Notes: generated by a model from the letters alone, not told the origin. A DNA stretch of 64,000 nucleotides from Pseudomonadota bacterium (GCA_023391335.1 JAEWBG010000096.1:1-64000); one strand, 5' to 3'. Positions 15,007 to 22,394 are shown, counted from the stretch's first letter. A program made the numbers and translations.

Positions 15007-15636
15007 TTACGCAACTCTGACGAAGTCAAGTTCATCCCAAACCTGCAGGACGACAACGATCTCGTCGTCGTCGAGATCAGTTCTGCGCTCCACCAGAAAA
15101 CCTGCCGTTTCCAGCTTGCACACCTCACGCTCTTCAGACTGCAGCAACTGGTTTAAATCAATTCGCAGGGCATCAATTTTCTGTTTGCGATCCGCGGCAT
15201 TTAGCGCACTGGCCATGTCTGGGTGCGCGGTGCGCAGGACGTCTTTGAGTTTCCTTTCGAGTTCTTTGGGCCCCATCAAGAGAGCTAAAAGACCGAGCGA
15301 ACATCCGTTAACGTAACGGCCCTCTACTTCTTGCTTTGCGTGAAGAAGGTTGGACGTGGAATGAGGTGGCTTCGTCGACGTCCTATATCTTCCGATGTCG
15401 AAGCCCAAATCAATTTGCGGCATTTCAGGCGGATCTCCCGGCAGAGCGAACGAAGCAATGCTTCTCTTCGCTTCGTCCATCTCGTTTGTGAGGCCTGCGA
15501 TGAATAGCTGCGCGGCTTCTTCGACAGGCCGAGGAAGTGCTGCGATCTCGTCAATCGCGTCGCGCTTAACAAGAATCTTTTCTCGAATGCTTGTCAGTGT
15601 CGCCAGATCGGCCGCTGATGGTGTATTGAGATTCAT
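15007..15636 (-). CDS. Hypothetical 209-aa protein, coiled-coil
   Basis: It starts at 15636 with MNLNTPSAADLATL, where ATGA overlaps the previous stop. Heptad-like helices (TSIREKILVKRDAIDEIAAL and DRKQKIDALRIDLNQLLQ) flank a central loop. No signal peptide or membrane segment is seen. It is the fourth gene of a tightly coupled leftward set headed by the decoration protein. I do not recognise a family. Confidence 0.65.
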   Translation of the reverse strand: MNLNTPSAADLATLTSIREKILVKRDAIDEIAALPRPVEEAAQLFIAGLTNEMDEAKRSIASFALPGDPPEMPQIDLGFDIGRYRTSTKPPHSTSNLLHAKQEVEGRYVNGCSLGLLALLMGPKELERKLKDVLRTAHPDMASALNAADRKQKIDALRIDLNQLLQSEEREVCKLETAGFLVERRTDLDDDEIVVVLQVWDELDFVRVA

Positions 15637-16079
15637 TGGACGCCTCTCAGAAATGCGTGCCGATCGTTCATTGGGCACTTCGAGGCGATCAGCTCGATCA
15701 ATGCTTTGATGGGGCCGCCAATCGAGGCTGCGCGTTCCATGTGGGCGCTTATATCTCGGATCTCGGAAATCACATGGTGCAATTCTTCAAGCTGTTGCTT
15801 CCAGTCTTCCGCTCGCGCTTTGTCAGTTGCGTGCGTTGCCCCTGCCTGCGTCTTCTGGATGAGAGACTTCACCTCACCTACAAGCGTTTCCGTTGTCTTC
15901 GTGCTGGCGATGTCCGCTCCATAGTGGCGAATCTGATGCCGCAGCGATGCCTCGATGTCATTACGTCGAGAGAGCGCAGCGGACTGAAGCTCGCTCAACG
16001 ATGTTGTTAACGCGTATAGCTGGGACCGCACGCGAATGAGGCTGCGTGCCTTTCGTGCTTGGCTTTCACTCAAAATCAT
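15633..16079 (-). CDS. Hypothetical 148-aa protein, helical
   Basis: It starts at 16079 (MILSESQARKARSLIRVRSQ), overlapping the upstream stop (ATGA); the longer frame from 16229 would overlap its neighbour by 150 bp. Almost entirely helical with many charged residues (DKARAEDWKQQLEELHHVISEIRD), it looks like a coiled-coil protein. Function unknown. Both of its ends overlap neighbouring genes by 4 bp, so it is translated as part of a chain. Confidence 0.65.
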   Translation of the reverse strand: MILSESQARKARSLIRVRSQLYALTTSLSELQSAALSRRNDIEASLRHQIRHYGADIASTKTTETLVGEVKSLIQKTQAGATHATDKARAEDWKQQLEELHHVISEIRDISAHMERAASIGGPIKALIELIASKCPMNDRHAFLRGVQ

Positions 16080-16459
16080 AAATCTGGCTCCTGTGCGTCG
16101 AGGTCCGAACGAGGATCTCGCGCTTGTGTAAGCAAAGCGCGAAGGGAACGCGCATGCGCGATCTGCACCTGATTTTCCGAGTAGAAGTTCTCGGTAGCAC
16201 GACTGATCGCGCGCTCCCAGGCGTTGCATTGGCGAACTCCGGATTGCATCCGGCTGGTGTGTTTCGCAACAGCCTTATCCCCTGCAGATGAAGATGGGAG
16301 TTCTCGATGAGTTTCCGACTCTGGACGTTGGCTCAAGGTCATCTGCGTTGAAGTGATGAGTTGATGATTAAGCGACTCGACAATGCTGGGCATGTGGCTC
16401 GCGTGACGGGTTTCGGACGTAGCGCTATCTACTCGGTCCATCCAGTCGAGGTAAATCAT
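16076..16459 (-). CDS. Hypothetical 127-aa protein
   Basis: A soluble, charged protein between the decoration gene and the two coiled-coil genes. The C-terminal third is helical (NAWERAISRATENFYSENQVQIAHARSL). The spacing to the decoration gene is 42 bp, and the overlap with the next gene is 4 bp. No recognisable domain. Confidence 0.6.
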   Translation of the reverse strand: MIYLDWMDRVDSATSETRHASHMPSIVESLNHQLITSTQMTLSQRPESETHRELPSSSAGDKAVAKHTSRMQSGVRQCNAWERAISRATENFYSENQVQIAHARSLRALLTQARDPRSDLDAQEPDL

Positions 16460-16501
16460 TGCTGCTCTCTTTGACGGGCCCGTGTGGATCGGGAGTGGGA
16501 T

Positions 16502-17137
16502 CTATCGCAGAACGATTCCGCGAGCGTTCAATTGGGCAATGGCAGTTGCCTTATTAGGGCTGCTGATACCGTTCGGCCAAGCGATTTCACCGGCATTGAC
16601 CACGGCGGTCTTGTTGATCACCGCACAAGCGGTATCCGCGCTCGAGGCGTCGACTGCATCAAAGAGAATCGCTTGCGCGATCTGTGTGCCGTTCGTACCG
16701 GCTGGGTTGAGCACTTCGAAGTCACCTTCAGTGACCGCGAAGGAGAAGCTGTCGCCCAATGCGAAGTCAATCGCGCCATCAACTATAGTTATTACGAAGT
16801 GATCACTCGCAGTCGCGCCGCCGCCGACGGTGATCTGTCGAATGAGCGTGCCGTCCGGCGCGTAAAAGTTAAATGTGCCCGCGTTCGCCGCAGTCGCGAC
16901 GCACACGAGCTTGTATGTTCCCGGTACAGCGGAAGATCCGGCGTTTCCAACGGTCACCGTGCCGTTGCCGATATTAGAGCCAGCAACTGTTGCAGCCGCG
17001 GCAAGAATGCGTCCGAGCACTGCGCCGGCTTTGAGGTTTTGGCCTGAGTTGAGCGTGGCTTGGATACGGCTCATCAGGCCAGGCAGTTCGTAGCAAAGAA
17101 AGCCGCCAGCGTGGGGCGATTCGATCAATGTGCTCAT
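16502..17137 (-). CDS. Phage head decoration protein (lambda gpD-like with insert domain)
   Basis: A 211-aa protein. The N-terminal segment leads into GAVLGRILAAA. A glycine/threonine-rich beta insert follows (NIGNGTVTVGNAG ... APDGTLIRQITVGG ... GDSFSFAV, residues about 55-135). The gpD-type core ends the protein: AQAILFDAVDASSADTACAVI and QLNARGIVLR. This combination is typical of prophage proteins annotated as head decoration proteins, which bind and stabilise the expanded capsid. The RBS is AGGGAG. It heads the leftward structural operon, yet no capsid, portal or protease gene is present. It may therefore modify a capsid made by another phage, as P4 Psu does; that is inference. Confidence 0.75.
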   Translation of the reverse strand: MSTLIESPHAGGFLCYELPGLMSRIQATLNSGQNLKAGAVLGRILAAAATVAGSNIGNGTVTVGNAGSSAVPGTYKLVCVATAANAGTFNFYAPDGTLIRQITVGGGATASDHFVITIVDGAIDFALGDSFSFAVTEGDFEVLNPAGTNGTQIAQAILFDAVDASSADTACAVINKTAVVNAGEIAWPNGISSPNKATAIAQLNARGIVLR

Positions 17138-17221
17138 TGGACACTCCCTAGTTGGACCCGTGCGCGAGTGACGGATTTGGCGGGAGCAATCCTTACCGCG
17201 AACATCGTGCGGCTCAATACT

Positions 17222-17257
17222 GATGACATGACATCAGATGACATCTCATGACATCTG
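17222..17257. promoter_or_regulatory. Cluster of TGACAT repeats upstream of the structural operon
   Basis: Within 36 bp, GATGACAT, GACATCA, GATGACATC and CATGACATC occur one after another. They lie between the end of the HTH gene (17264) and the start of the decoration gene (17137). They are good candidates for regulator binding sites controlling the late-type operon. Which HTH protein would bind is not shown. Confidence 0.5.
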
Positions 17258-17263
17258 GTGCAA

Positions 17264-17593
17264 TCACGGTGACCTGTGCCGAAGAAGCCACGTAGCCAAA
17301 TCGTCCAATCGGTACCAAATTTTTCCAGCTTTGCTGAACTGAGGGCCCTTGCCTTCGCAGCGATAGTTCCTCAGCGTTCCCTCGCTCATGTGCAACAACT
17401 TGGAAGCGCCGTAACTGTCCGTTCGCGAATCGATCGTCAAAATCCCGCCAATTTGTTTGAGATGCGCTCGCCAGTCCTCGAGCATCTGGGCGCGAATCAC
17501 AGAATCGTCCCGCTCTTTCGACCAGGCTGGCCAAACTCCCCCATCTGGTGAGTCGCTAGCACCGCAAAATCTCCGAACTACCGGGGTGCGCAT
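17264..17593 (-). CDS. Helix-turn-helix DNA-binding protein (AlpA/excisionase-type fold)
   Basis: A 109-aa protein with a C-terminal winged HTH of the MerR/excisionase superfamily (GASKLLHMSEGTLRNYRCEG then GKIWYRLDDLATWL, residues about 60-105). The start is the ATG that overlaps the previous stop (TAATG at 17591-17595); the longer frame from 17629 is not needed. As the last gene of the regulatory/replication operon, just upstream of the TGACAT cluster, it could act as excisionase or as late-operon regulator. Confidence 0.65.
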   Translation of the reverse strand: MRTPVVRRFCGASDSPDGGVWPAWSKERDDSVIRAQMLEDWRAHLKQIGGILTIDSRTDSYGASKLLHMSEGTLRNYRCEGKGPQFSKAGKIWYRLDDLATWLLRHRSP

Positions 17594-17805
17594 TACCCGT
17601 CCGCCTGGCTTTGCTGGAAGGACCCACAAAGTTCTGCAGGAATCTGATTCGGGAGGGGTGCTCCACTCGAGACAGGACGAAGAGGCGCAGTCGTTTGGTT
17701 CTGAGAATCCCTGCGATAGTGCAAATTGATGGCCTGAAGAATCGCTTCCCGCTGTGACTGCGCGAACTGTCTGCGTGCTTTCTCTCTTGCGTGCGCTGAT
17801 CTCAT
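17593..17805 (-). CDS. Hypothetical 70-aa protein
   Basis: A small basic protein whose ATG overlaps the stop of the replication gene (ATGA) and whose stop overlaps the start of the HTH gene. The N-terminus is arginine-rich and helical (HAREKARRQFAQSQREAILQ). Support comes from the double coupling; there is no recognisable domain. Confidence 0.55.
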   Translation of the reverse strand: MRSAHAREKARRQFAQSQREAILQAINLHYRRDSQNQTTAPLRPVSSGAPLPNQIPAELCGSFQQSQADG

Positions 17806-18500
17806 GCGTGATCTCCCAATCGGCCTCTATCTCTCAGTTGCCGGACTGCGATTCGCGCTTGCTCTTGAGAGATGTTGGCTGCGCTAGCAATGCCGCTGAT
17901 GTCGTACGACTTGCAGGCTCCCTTGTGGATCAGCAAGTAGACCGCTTCGTTCACTTCCTCGAATGGGGCGTGCCGTCGTGTTACGCGAAGTCCTGTCGTT
18001 CCGTTTGGTCTGCTCTCTGCGAAGACTTCTTCTTCTGATCGCCGTGGCAGATCAGATCCTTGATCCTTGATCAGATCTTGTTCAGATCCTTTCCCTTCAG
18101 ATCCCTTCCCGTTGGAACATTCATCAAGTTCTCCAGGAGGGCTCCGGGAATCGTCCTGTATGGCTCTAGGCGGAGGAGGGAGGACGCTTGGACGATATTT
18201 GGAAATCTTCTGGTGCTTTCCCCAAGAAGGGAGCGCATATAGGTCCCCATGGTCCGACGCGTACAACGTGATGAGCTGTTGTGCCGCCAAAGCAGCAAGC
18301 ATTTGCTCGATATCCGACCGACTGATGTCCTCGTCTCCTGGGAATACGACTGCCTTGAGCTTGCGAGGATCTGCGACGCCGCGTCCGTCGTCGTCTGCCT
18401 GTGTGATGAGTCCGATGAACAATAGACGCGCATCTCTCGAGACGTTCATCACTTGAGAGCTGACGAATAGCTCAGGTTTAAGGGTGCGAATCCGAGGCAC
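17802..18500 (-). CDS. Phage replication protein O-like
   Basis: It starts at GTG 18500 (read as MPRIRTLKPELF), with an AGAGG SD 8 nt upstream. The open frame extends further but overlaps AlpA-region genes. The N-terminal domain has the pattern of phage replication proteins: RIRTLKPE, ARLLFIGLITQADDDGRGVADPRKLK (cited in part), a DIEQMLAAL helix and LPSWGKHQKISKYRPSVLPPP. A low-complexity linker follows, then a C-terminal winged-helix-like region (YDISGIASAANISQEQARIAVRQLRDRG). The 232-aa product probably recruits host replication machinery to the element's origin. It lies in an operon with the AlpA-like gene. Confidence 0.75.
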   Translation of the reverse strand: MPRIRTLKPELFVSSQVMNVSRDARLLFIGLITQADDDGRGVADPRKLKAVVFPGDEDISRSDIEQMLAALAAQQLITLYASDHGDLYALPSWGKHQKISKYRPSVLPPPPRAIQDDSRSPPGELDECSNGKGSEGKGSEQDLIKDQGSDLPRRSEEEVFAESRPNGTTGLRVTRRHAPFEEVNEAVYLLIHKGACKSYDISGIASAANISQEQARIAVRQLRDRGRLGDHA

Positions 18501-18505
18501 GCGTG

Positions 18506-18691
18506 CTACCTCTTGGATGCCGGGACTATGAAGGGGACAACGTATCCATCCAGCGAACGCCAGGTGATGTTCAAGCCGACGTCGTGTAGCCGACTCATCA
18601 AATTTGGCGCGCGACGCGCGATGTACCGCGCGCTTCGGCTTGCACGTGCAATTGCTTTGTTGGATTTCCCGAGCGCTGTCGGCCCGCTCAC
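18506..18691 (-). CDS. Hypothetical 61-aa protein between alpA and the replication gene
   Basis: It starts at GTG 18691, overlapping the AlpA stop (GTGA), and ends 5 bp before the replication gene start. The helical basic stretch GKSNKAIARASRSARYIARR is followed by a short strand region (ITWRSLDGYVVPFIV). The coupling supports expression. It could be a small DNA-binding or accessory replication protein; no family is recognised. Confidence 0.5.
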   Translation of the reverse strand: MSGPTALGKSNKAIARASRSARYIARRAPNLMSRLHDVGLNITWRSLDGYVVPFIVPASKR

Positions 18692-18915
18692 GTTTGATTT
18701 CCTTTGGTCGCGGCCTCGATGGTCTCGGGTTTCCATCCAACTGGGCGCCCGTCAACAAAGAAGTCGCGCTTCGGGAGCCTTCCTTCCTTTTCCCATCGCC
18801 ACCTGGTCTGAGGTGCGATTCCAAGTCGCTCTTCCAATCCACCAGGCCAGATCACCGACCTTCCTTCTAGAAGTCTCTTTCGACGTTTTGAGTTGTCTAC
18901 GGGCTGTTCGGACAT
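18688..18915 (-). CDS. AlpA-family phage regulatory protein
   Basis: A 75-aa protein. The core (GLEERLGIAPQTRWRWEKEG, then LPKRDFFVDGRPVGWKPETIEA, residues about 26-68) is the AlpA/excisionase-type winged HTH. AlpA proteins act as excisionase or master activators in prophages, P4 and Gram-negative phage-inducible islands. It is the first gene of the regulatory/replication operon and faces a hairpin-rich 240-bp region separating it from int. Confidence 0.75.
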   Translation of the reverse strand: MSEQPVDNSKRRKRLLEGRSVIWPGGLEERLGIAPQTRWRWEKEGRLPKRDFFVDGRPVGWKPETIEAATKGNQT

Positions 18916-18980
18916 AGTTGAGCTTCCTTTTGCGTTGATCTCAGGGGCGCAATGACGTTGCTGCGGACGTGATCAATGGT

Positions 18981-19074
18981 GGCCGTTCGAGACGGCCAGG
19001 GTTCTCAACAGATCCGGGTGAACAGGAGGAGATCTACCGGGTGAGCCGGTGAGATCCCGGGATGAGTTGAGAAC
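18981..19074. promoter_or_regulatory. Hairpin cluster between alpA and int, candidate operator/origin
   Basis: Three nested dyads: GGCCGT-tcgag-ACGGCC (18981-18997); GTTCTCAAC (19011-19019) with GTTGAGAAC (19066-19074); and inside the latter GATCT-ACCGG-gtgag-CCGGT-g-AGATC (19031-19056). CCGGGTGA occurs twice. No gene is present in 18916-19238. Position next to alpA and the replication gene suggests a control region or replication origin; this is inference. Confidence 0.5.
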
Positions 19075-19154
19075 AAGAGGAGATGGTGAGGGAGTCGGCA
19101 ACGGTCTTCTGCATATCTTTTGGACCGGTGCCTCATCGCTTCGACTCAAAAAGC

Positions 19155-19184
19155 AAAAAGCCCCGCTCGGAGGCGGGGCTTTTT
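19155..19184 (-). terminator. Intrinsic terminator downstream of the integrase
   Basis: A perfect 12-bp stem AAAAAGCCCCGC / GCGGGGCTTTTT with a 6-nt loop. It has A- and T-runs on both sides and so can work in both directions. It lies 54 bp past the end of the integrase gene. Confidence 0.9.
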
Positions 19185-19238
19185 GAAGACGCGAGGTCTC
19201 TGCGAATCTTTATAGATCTACCCGCGTTCCACGTCAAT

Positions 19239-20492
19239 CTAATCAGCTAAGAGCTGTGAGAGATGACTTTCCCAAAGTTCAAGCGCTGCGCGCTTCTCAG
19301 CAACATAGTCATGGACATCGTAGGTGCCCTCAATCTGTTCGCGCGTGTGATTGAGAACACGTTCCGCATGATCTTTGTCGACGCCTAGCCGAGACATAAC
19401 GGTTCTTCCAGTGCGCCGCAGATCATGTGCGGTGAAATGAGCGATACCCAATTTCGCAAATCGCTGCTGGCACCGAGCAATGCTTCGAGTGATCTGTTTT
19501 GGATCCGCGGGTTGTCTGCCATCCTTGTTGGGAAGGACATATCGCGATCTTCCGGCCAGCTTCTTCAATTCGCGCAGCTCGCGAATCGTCCAGTCTGTAA
19601 GGGGAAGCACATGTCCGCGGCGTTTTCCCAATCGACCCTTGGCGTGCTCATCCGGAATCGACCAAGTGCGCTTTTCGAAGTCGAACTCGGACCATTCAGC
19701 AAGTGCCAGTTCGCTGCGACGCTGAAGCGTCAGCAGAAGGAGCGTTGTCACGTGCGGCATGTGATTTGCGAATCGAAATGCGTCGTCTTTATGCTTCAGC
19801 AAGATTCGAATCTCGTCGTCGCGTAGGGCGCGCTTTCGGCTTTTCTCCCTACCACCTGGTCGATAGAGCAGTTGCACCGGGGACGCATCCACAATCGCCC
19901 GGTGCACGGCATATCGAAACATCTGCGACAAGACTGCTGCTGTGCGATTGGCTGAGACTGGGGAACCGCGTTCCACGATTGCGTCCAGTCGCTCTATGAC
20001 TTCTCGCGGCTTAATTGTTCGCGCATCACGCTCTCTCCAGAAGGGAAGTACATCTCTGTCGAGAATAGCTTGGACGTATTCGGGTCTTTTTCTGTTTGGC
20101 TTAACGAATCGTTCCATGAACTCGGTGGCGAGGAACCCCACAGAGTGCTTGTTTTGCGAATTCGGGGCGCTCGCGGATGCGACAGAGACGCGGCCCCTTC
20201 TCGGAATCGATCTGCGCGGATCAATGCCTTCATCGAGTTTCTGCCGGAATCCAAGCGCAGACGCTCTAGCCGAATTCAAATCCAGGTTTGGGTAGTGGCC
20301 GAAGGTTAGCCGCACCCACTCGCCTTGCCATCTATATCTAAACAGCCATGTGCGCGAGGTGCCGCGCAGCTTAGCTCTCACACGCAACTGCAATCCGGCT
20401 GCAGCCGGGTCCGTATGGTCACCAACAGGCAAGCTGCCAAGCTGAGACGCGACTAAGCGCTTCGATCGACGATTTGGTAATTTTGTGGCCAT
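19239..20492 (-). CDS. int: Tyrosine-recombinase integrase, P4 type
   Basis: A 417-aa protein that would catalyse integration into and excision from tRNA-Pro. The N-terminal DUF4102-like arm-binding domain (GLQLRVRAKLRGTSRTWLF ... RLTFGHYPNLDLNSAR, residues about 33-76) is followed by a SAM-like core-binding domain and the catalytic domain. Visible active-site residues: Arg258 (TLQRRSEL), His356 and Arg359 (HDLRR), His382 (LNHT) and Tyr391 (GTYDVHDY). All are present, so it is probably active. The start codon overlaps two TTGTGGCCA sites. The gene lies 130 bp inside attR and reads away from it, followed by a strong terminator. Confidence 0.95.
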   Translation of the reverse strand: MATKLPNRRSKRLVASQLGSLPVGDHTDPAAAGLQLRVRAKLRGTSRTWLFRYRWQGEWVRLTFGHYPNLDLNSARASALGFRQKLDEGIDPRRSIPRRGRVSVASASAPNSQNKHSVGFLATEFMERFVKPNRKRPEYVQAILDRDVLPFWRERDARTIKPREVIERLDAIVERGSPVSANRTAAVLSQMFRYAVHRAIVDASPVQLLYRPGGREKSRKRALRDDEIRILLKHKDDAFRFANHMPHVTTLLLLTLQRRSELALAEWSEFDFEKRTWSIPDEHAKGRLGKRRGHVLPLTDWTIRELRELKKLAGRSRYVLPNKDGRQPADPKQITRSIARCQQRFAKLGIAHFTAHDLRRTGRTVMSRLGVDKDHAERVLNHTREQIEGTYDVHDYVAEKRAALELWESHLSQLLAD

Positions 20493-20502
20493 CTTGTGGC
20501 CA
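20483..20502. other. Candidate integrase arm-type sites, right end
   Basis: TTGTGGCCA occurs at 20483-20491 and 20494-20502, covering the integrase start codon (20490-20492). The copies match those near attL (8322-8342). Binding here would let integrase repress its own translation or transcription; that is inferred. Confidence 0.5.
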
Positions 20503-20622
20503 CTTTACATGAAATGAGACGAGAAGGAGTGGGAGGTAAGAAGACCAATCTAACCCCTTTAAACAAAGGTATTTACATCTCTAACCATCTCACTTACTCT
20601 CTCCGCATTGCAGGTGTAGACC

Positions 20623-20679
20623 TGCATGGGGTGCAAGGGGTCGCGAGTTCGAATCTCGCCGTCCCGACCAATACTTACG
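20623..20679. other. attR (57-bp direct repeat)
   Basis: An exact copy of 8248-8304: the tRNA-Pro 3' part from the anticodon arm plus 9 bp. The bases before it (GTGTAGACC) do not continue the tRNA, so only the copy at the left end is a full gene. Confidence 0.95.
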
Positions 20680-20907
20680 CATTCAGCCAGCTGCAACGGT
20701 TCGGTCTGTCCGTCGCGGCGATTCAATCGAGCTTCCGTACTGCATGTCTTAGCGGCGTAGGCTGATCGATCGGCTCCCGCAGCATCGATCGACCGTGCAG
20801 TCACTCGCGTATCCACGGGTACGCCTGGAATAACACTGCCATCCCGTTCGGGAAACTTCGCACGGTTCGCGAGTTGTAACTGACAACCCACTGCTAAGGA
20901 GCAGTCT
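20680..20907. other. Host sequence after attR, no gene seen
   Basis: This presumably was the region directly downstream of tRNA-Pro before integration. It holds GATCGATCGG and GCATCGATCGACCG, a loose palindromic pair, and the RBS of the next gene (AAGGAG, 20896-20901). I see no RNA gene or coding frame. Confidence 0.5.
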
Positions 20908-22200
20908 GTGTCTCGCGCCGATTGCCTCGCGACTGCGAGGAGCGTCTGTAAGCTTAAGGTGCTCGGTTTTATTTTTGCGTCATCGTTGGCTAATAACGCG
21001 TTGGCCAATGACGACCCATTTCCGCGCCTTGCGGGCGTAAACATCGCCGGTCACAACTACGACGACGCAAGCTATCTGGCAAACCTCGCGAAATTGGATC
21101 TCGTGGTCGTCAACATTTGGCCTGGTTGGAATCGCGGCAAGAAGATGCCCTTCGATCAGGCGGTGCGAACGATCAAAAAGATCGGCCCGAGAGCGCGTGT
21201 GTTCATGTACGAGAACAGCATGGAAGTGTCTGCCAAGGACCCGGCGTGGGCGCCGTTCTATCGCAAAGTAGATGCCGAAAATTGGTGGCTCACGCGGCCG
21301 GGTAGCGATGAGAAGATCCTGTCGCAGTACGGCATGCAAACAAAGAAGCCGGTGTATCAGATCAATACGACGCGCTTCACTCCTCGCGATCGCGACGGCT
21401 ATCAAGAATGGGAATGGCATGCCCGCTGGATCGTGGATCAGCTGTACAAACCCAATCCGCAGATCGACGGCTTCTTCGAAGACAACGTGTTTTATCAACC
21501 GCGCATCGCGGGCGATTGGAATCTAGACGGGGTCGAAGACACTCCTGCGAGTGCCGGCAAGTGGTTGCGCGAAGCTTATCGCGCCCGTTTCGAGTTGCTG
21601 CATCAGCTCATGCCAGGCAAATACATCATTGGCAACTTGGCGGATTGGGGCAACAAGAGCGCTGATCTGACTGAGCTTAGAGGCACGCTCGAAGGGGGCG
21701 TTATTGAAGGAATTCTGGGCGCCCGATACTCCCCAGAGACTTGGGGCAGCTGGGCCGAGATGATGCGCTGGTACCGCAAGACGATGGACGCAGTCGCAGA
21801 ACCGAAGCTGGTCGTCTTTCACATGCAGGGAGACCCCACCGACTATCAAGCTTTACGATATGGGCTCGCATCTTGTCTGTTGGATGACGGCTATTTCGCT
21901 TTCACGGACAAACGCAAAGGCTACCGCGGTGCGGTTTGGTTCGATGAGTTCGATGCCAAGCTGGGCAAACCCACTCGCGCTCCCGCAACGACTCCATGGC
22001 TGAAGGGCGTGTATCGCCGCGATTTCGAGAACGGAATTGTATTGGTGAACCCGAAGGGCAATGGAGCGCAAGAGGTGAAGCTCAAGGATGGCTTCAGGCA
22101 TCTCGCGGGCAAACAGGCACCTGACATCAATGACGGCAAGGCGGTGAAGACGATCCGGCTGCAGGATCGCGATGGAATCATCGTGTTGCGCGCCCGGTGA
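20908..22200 (+). CDS. Putative secreted glycoside hydrolase (GHL15-like TIM barrel)
   Basis: A 430-aa protein starting at GTG 20908 with SD AAGGAG 6 nt upstream. An N-terminal signal-like segment (VLGFIFASSLANNALA, ending near residue 33) suggests export. The body looks like a (beta/alpha)8 barrel of the hypothetical glycosidase families: LDLVVVNIWPGW, RVFMYENSM, QIDGFFEDNVFYQP (likely acidic active-site strand), YIIGNLADWG, VIEGILGARY, LVVFHMQGDP and LLDDGYFAFTD. A short C-terminal beta domain follows (GIVLVNPKGNGAQEVKLKDGF). The substrate cannot be named. It is the first host gene after the integrated element. Confidence 0.6.
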   Translation: MSRADCLATARSVCKLKVLGFIFASSLANNALANDDPFPRLAGVNIAGHNYDDASYLANLAKLDLVVVNIWPGWNRGKKMPFDQAVRTIKKIGPRARVFMYENSMEVSAKDPAWAPFYRKVDAENWWLTRPGSDEKILSQYGMQTKKPVYQINTTRFTPRDRDGYQEWEWHARWIVDQLYKPNPQIDGFFEDNVFYQPRIAGDWNLDGVEDTPASAGKWLREAYRARFELLHQLMPGKYIIGNLADWGNKSADLTELRGTLEGGVIEGILGARYSPETWGSWAEMMRWYRKTMDAVAEPKLVVFHMQGDPTDYQALRYGLASCLLDDGYFAFTDKRKGYRGAVWFDEFDAKLGKPTRAPATTPWLKGVYRRDFENGIVLVNPKGNGAQEVKLKDGFRHLAGKQAPDINDGKAVKTIRLQDRDGIIVLRAR

Positions 22201-22327
22201 AGGCACGAAGTCTGACGACCAGCTGGATTCGGCCAGAAGTAGCACGCATGGCCCGCGCGAACTGGGCCTCGATGCCGGCCATCAGCTCCTGCAGCGTCTC
22301 GCCGATCAAACACTTACGGGCCACGTG

Positions 22328-22384
22328 TTGCATGGCACCGCGGGCCTGTATAAAACATCAGATACCAGACATATCACTGGTATC
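22328..22384 (+). promoter_or_regulatory. Promoter with GATACCAG/CTGGTATC operator
   Basis: TTGCAT (22328-22333) and TATAAA (22349-22354), spaced 15 bp, precede a perfect inverted repeat GATACCAG-n8-CTGGTATC (22361-22384). The repeat ends 10 bp before the ATG at 22395. The dyad lies where a repressor would block transcription start. The regulator is unknown. Confidence 0.5.
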
Positions 22385-22394
22385 GAGGTGGGCC

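Larger units (their letters stand above)
8248..20679. mobile_element. Integrative element in tRNA-Pro, phage-satellite-like
   Basis: A 12.4-kb element bounded by perfect 57-bp direct repeats (8248-8304 and 20623-20679), with an integrase next to the right end. It contains AlpA-type and other HTH regulators, a phage replication-O-like gene, a head-decoration protein, a small terminase, a beta-helix protein, a DprA/PRTase pair and several unknown genes. I find no large terminase, portal, major capsid, tail tube or lysis genes. Intact att sites and tightly overlapping reading frames argue against a random remnant, so a phage satellite (PICI/P4-like in logic) is the best reading. A prophage reduced by deletion is the alternative. 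The core-type intergenic repeats are absent inside it. Confidence 0.85.

Noticed and set aside
17802..18842. Longer version (346 aa) of the replication gene
   Set aside because: The first 114 codons run across the AlpA-like and 61-aa genes with unlikely composition; GTG 18500 has a good SD and starts at the conserved RIRTLKPE.
8248..20679. Complete functional prophage
   Set aside because: At 12.4 kb with no recognisable TerL, portal, capsid, tail or lysis genes, it cannot make particles on its own.
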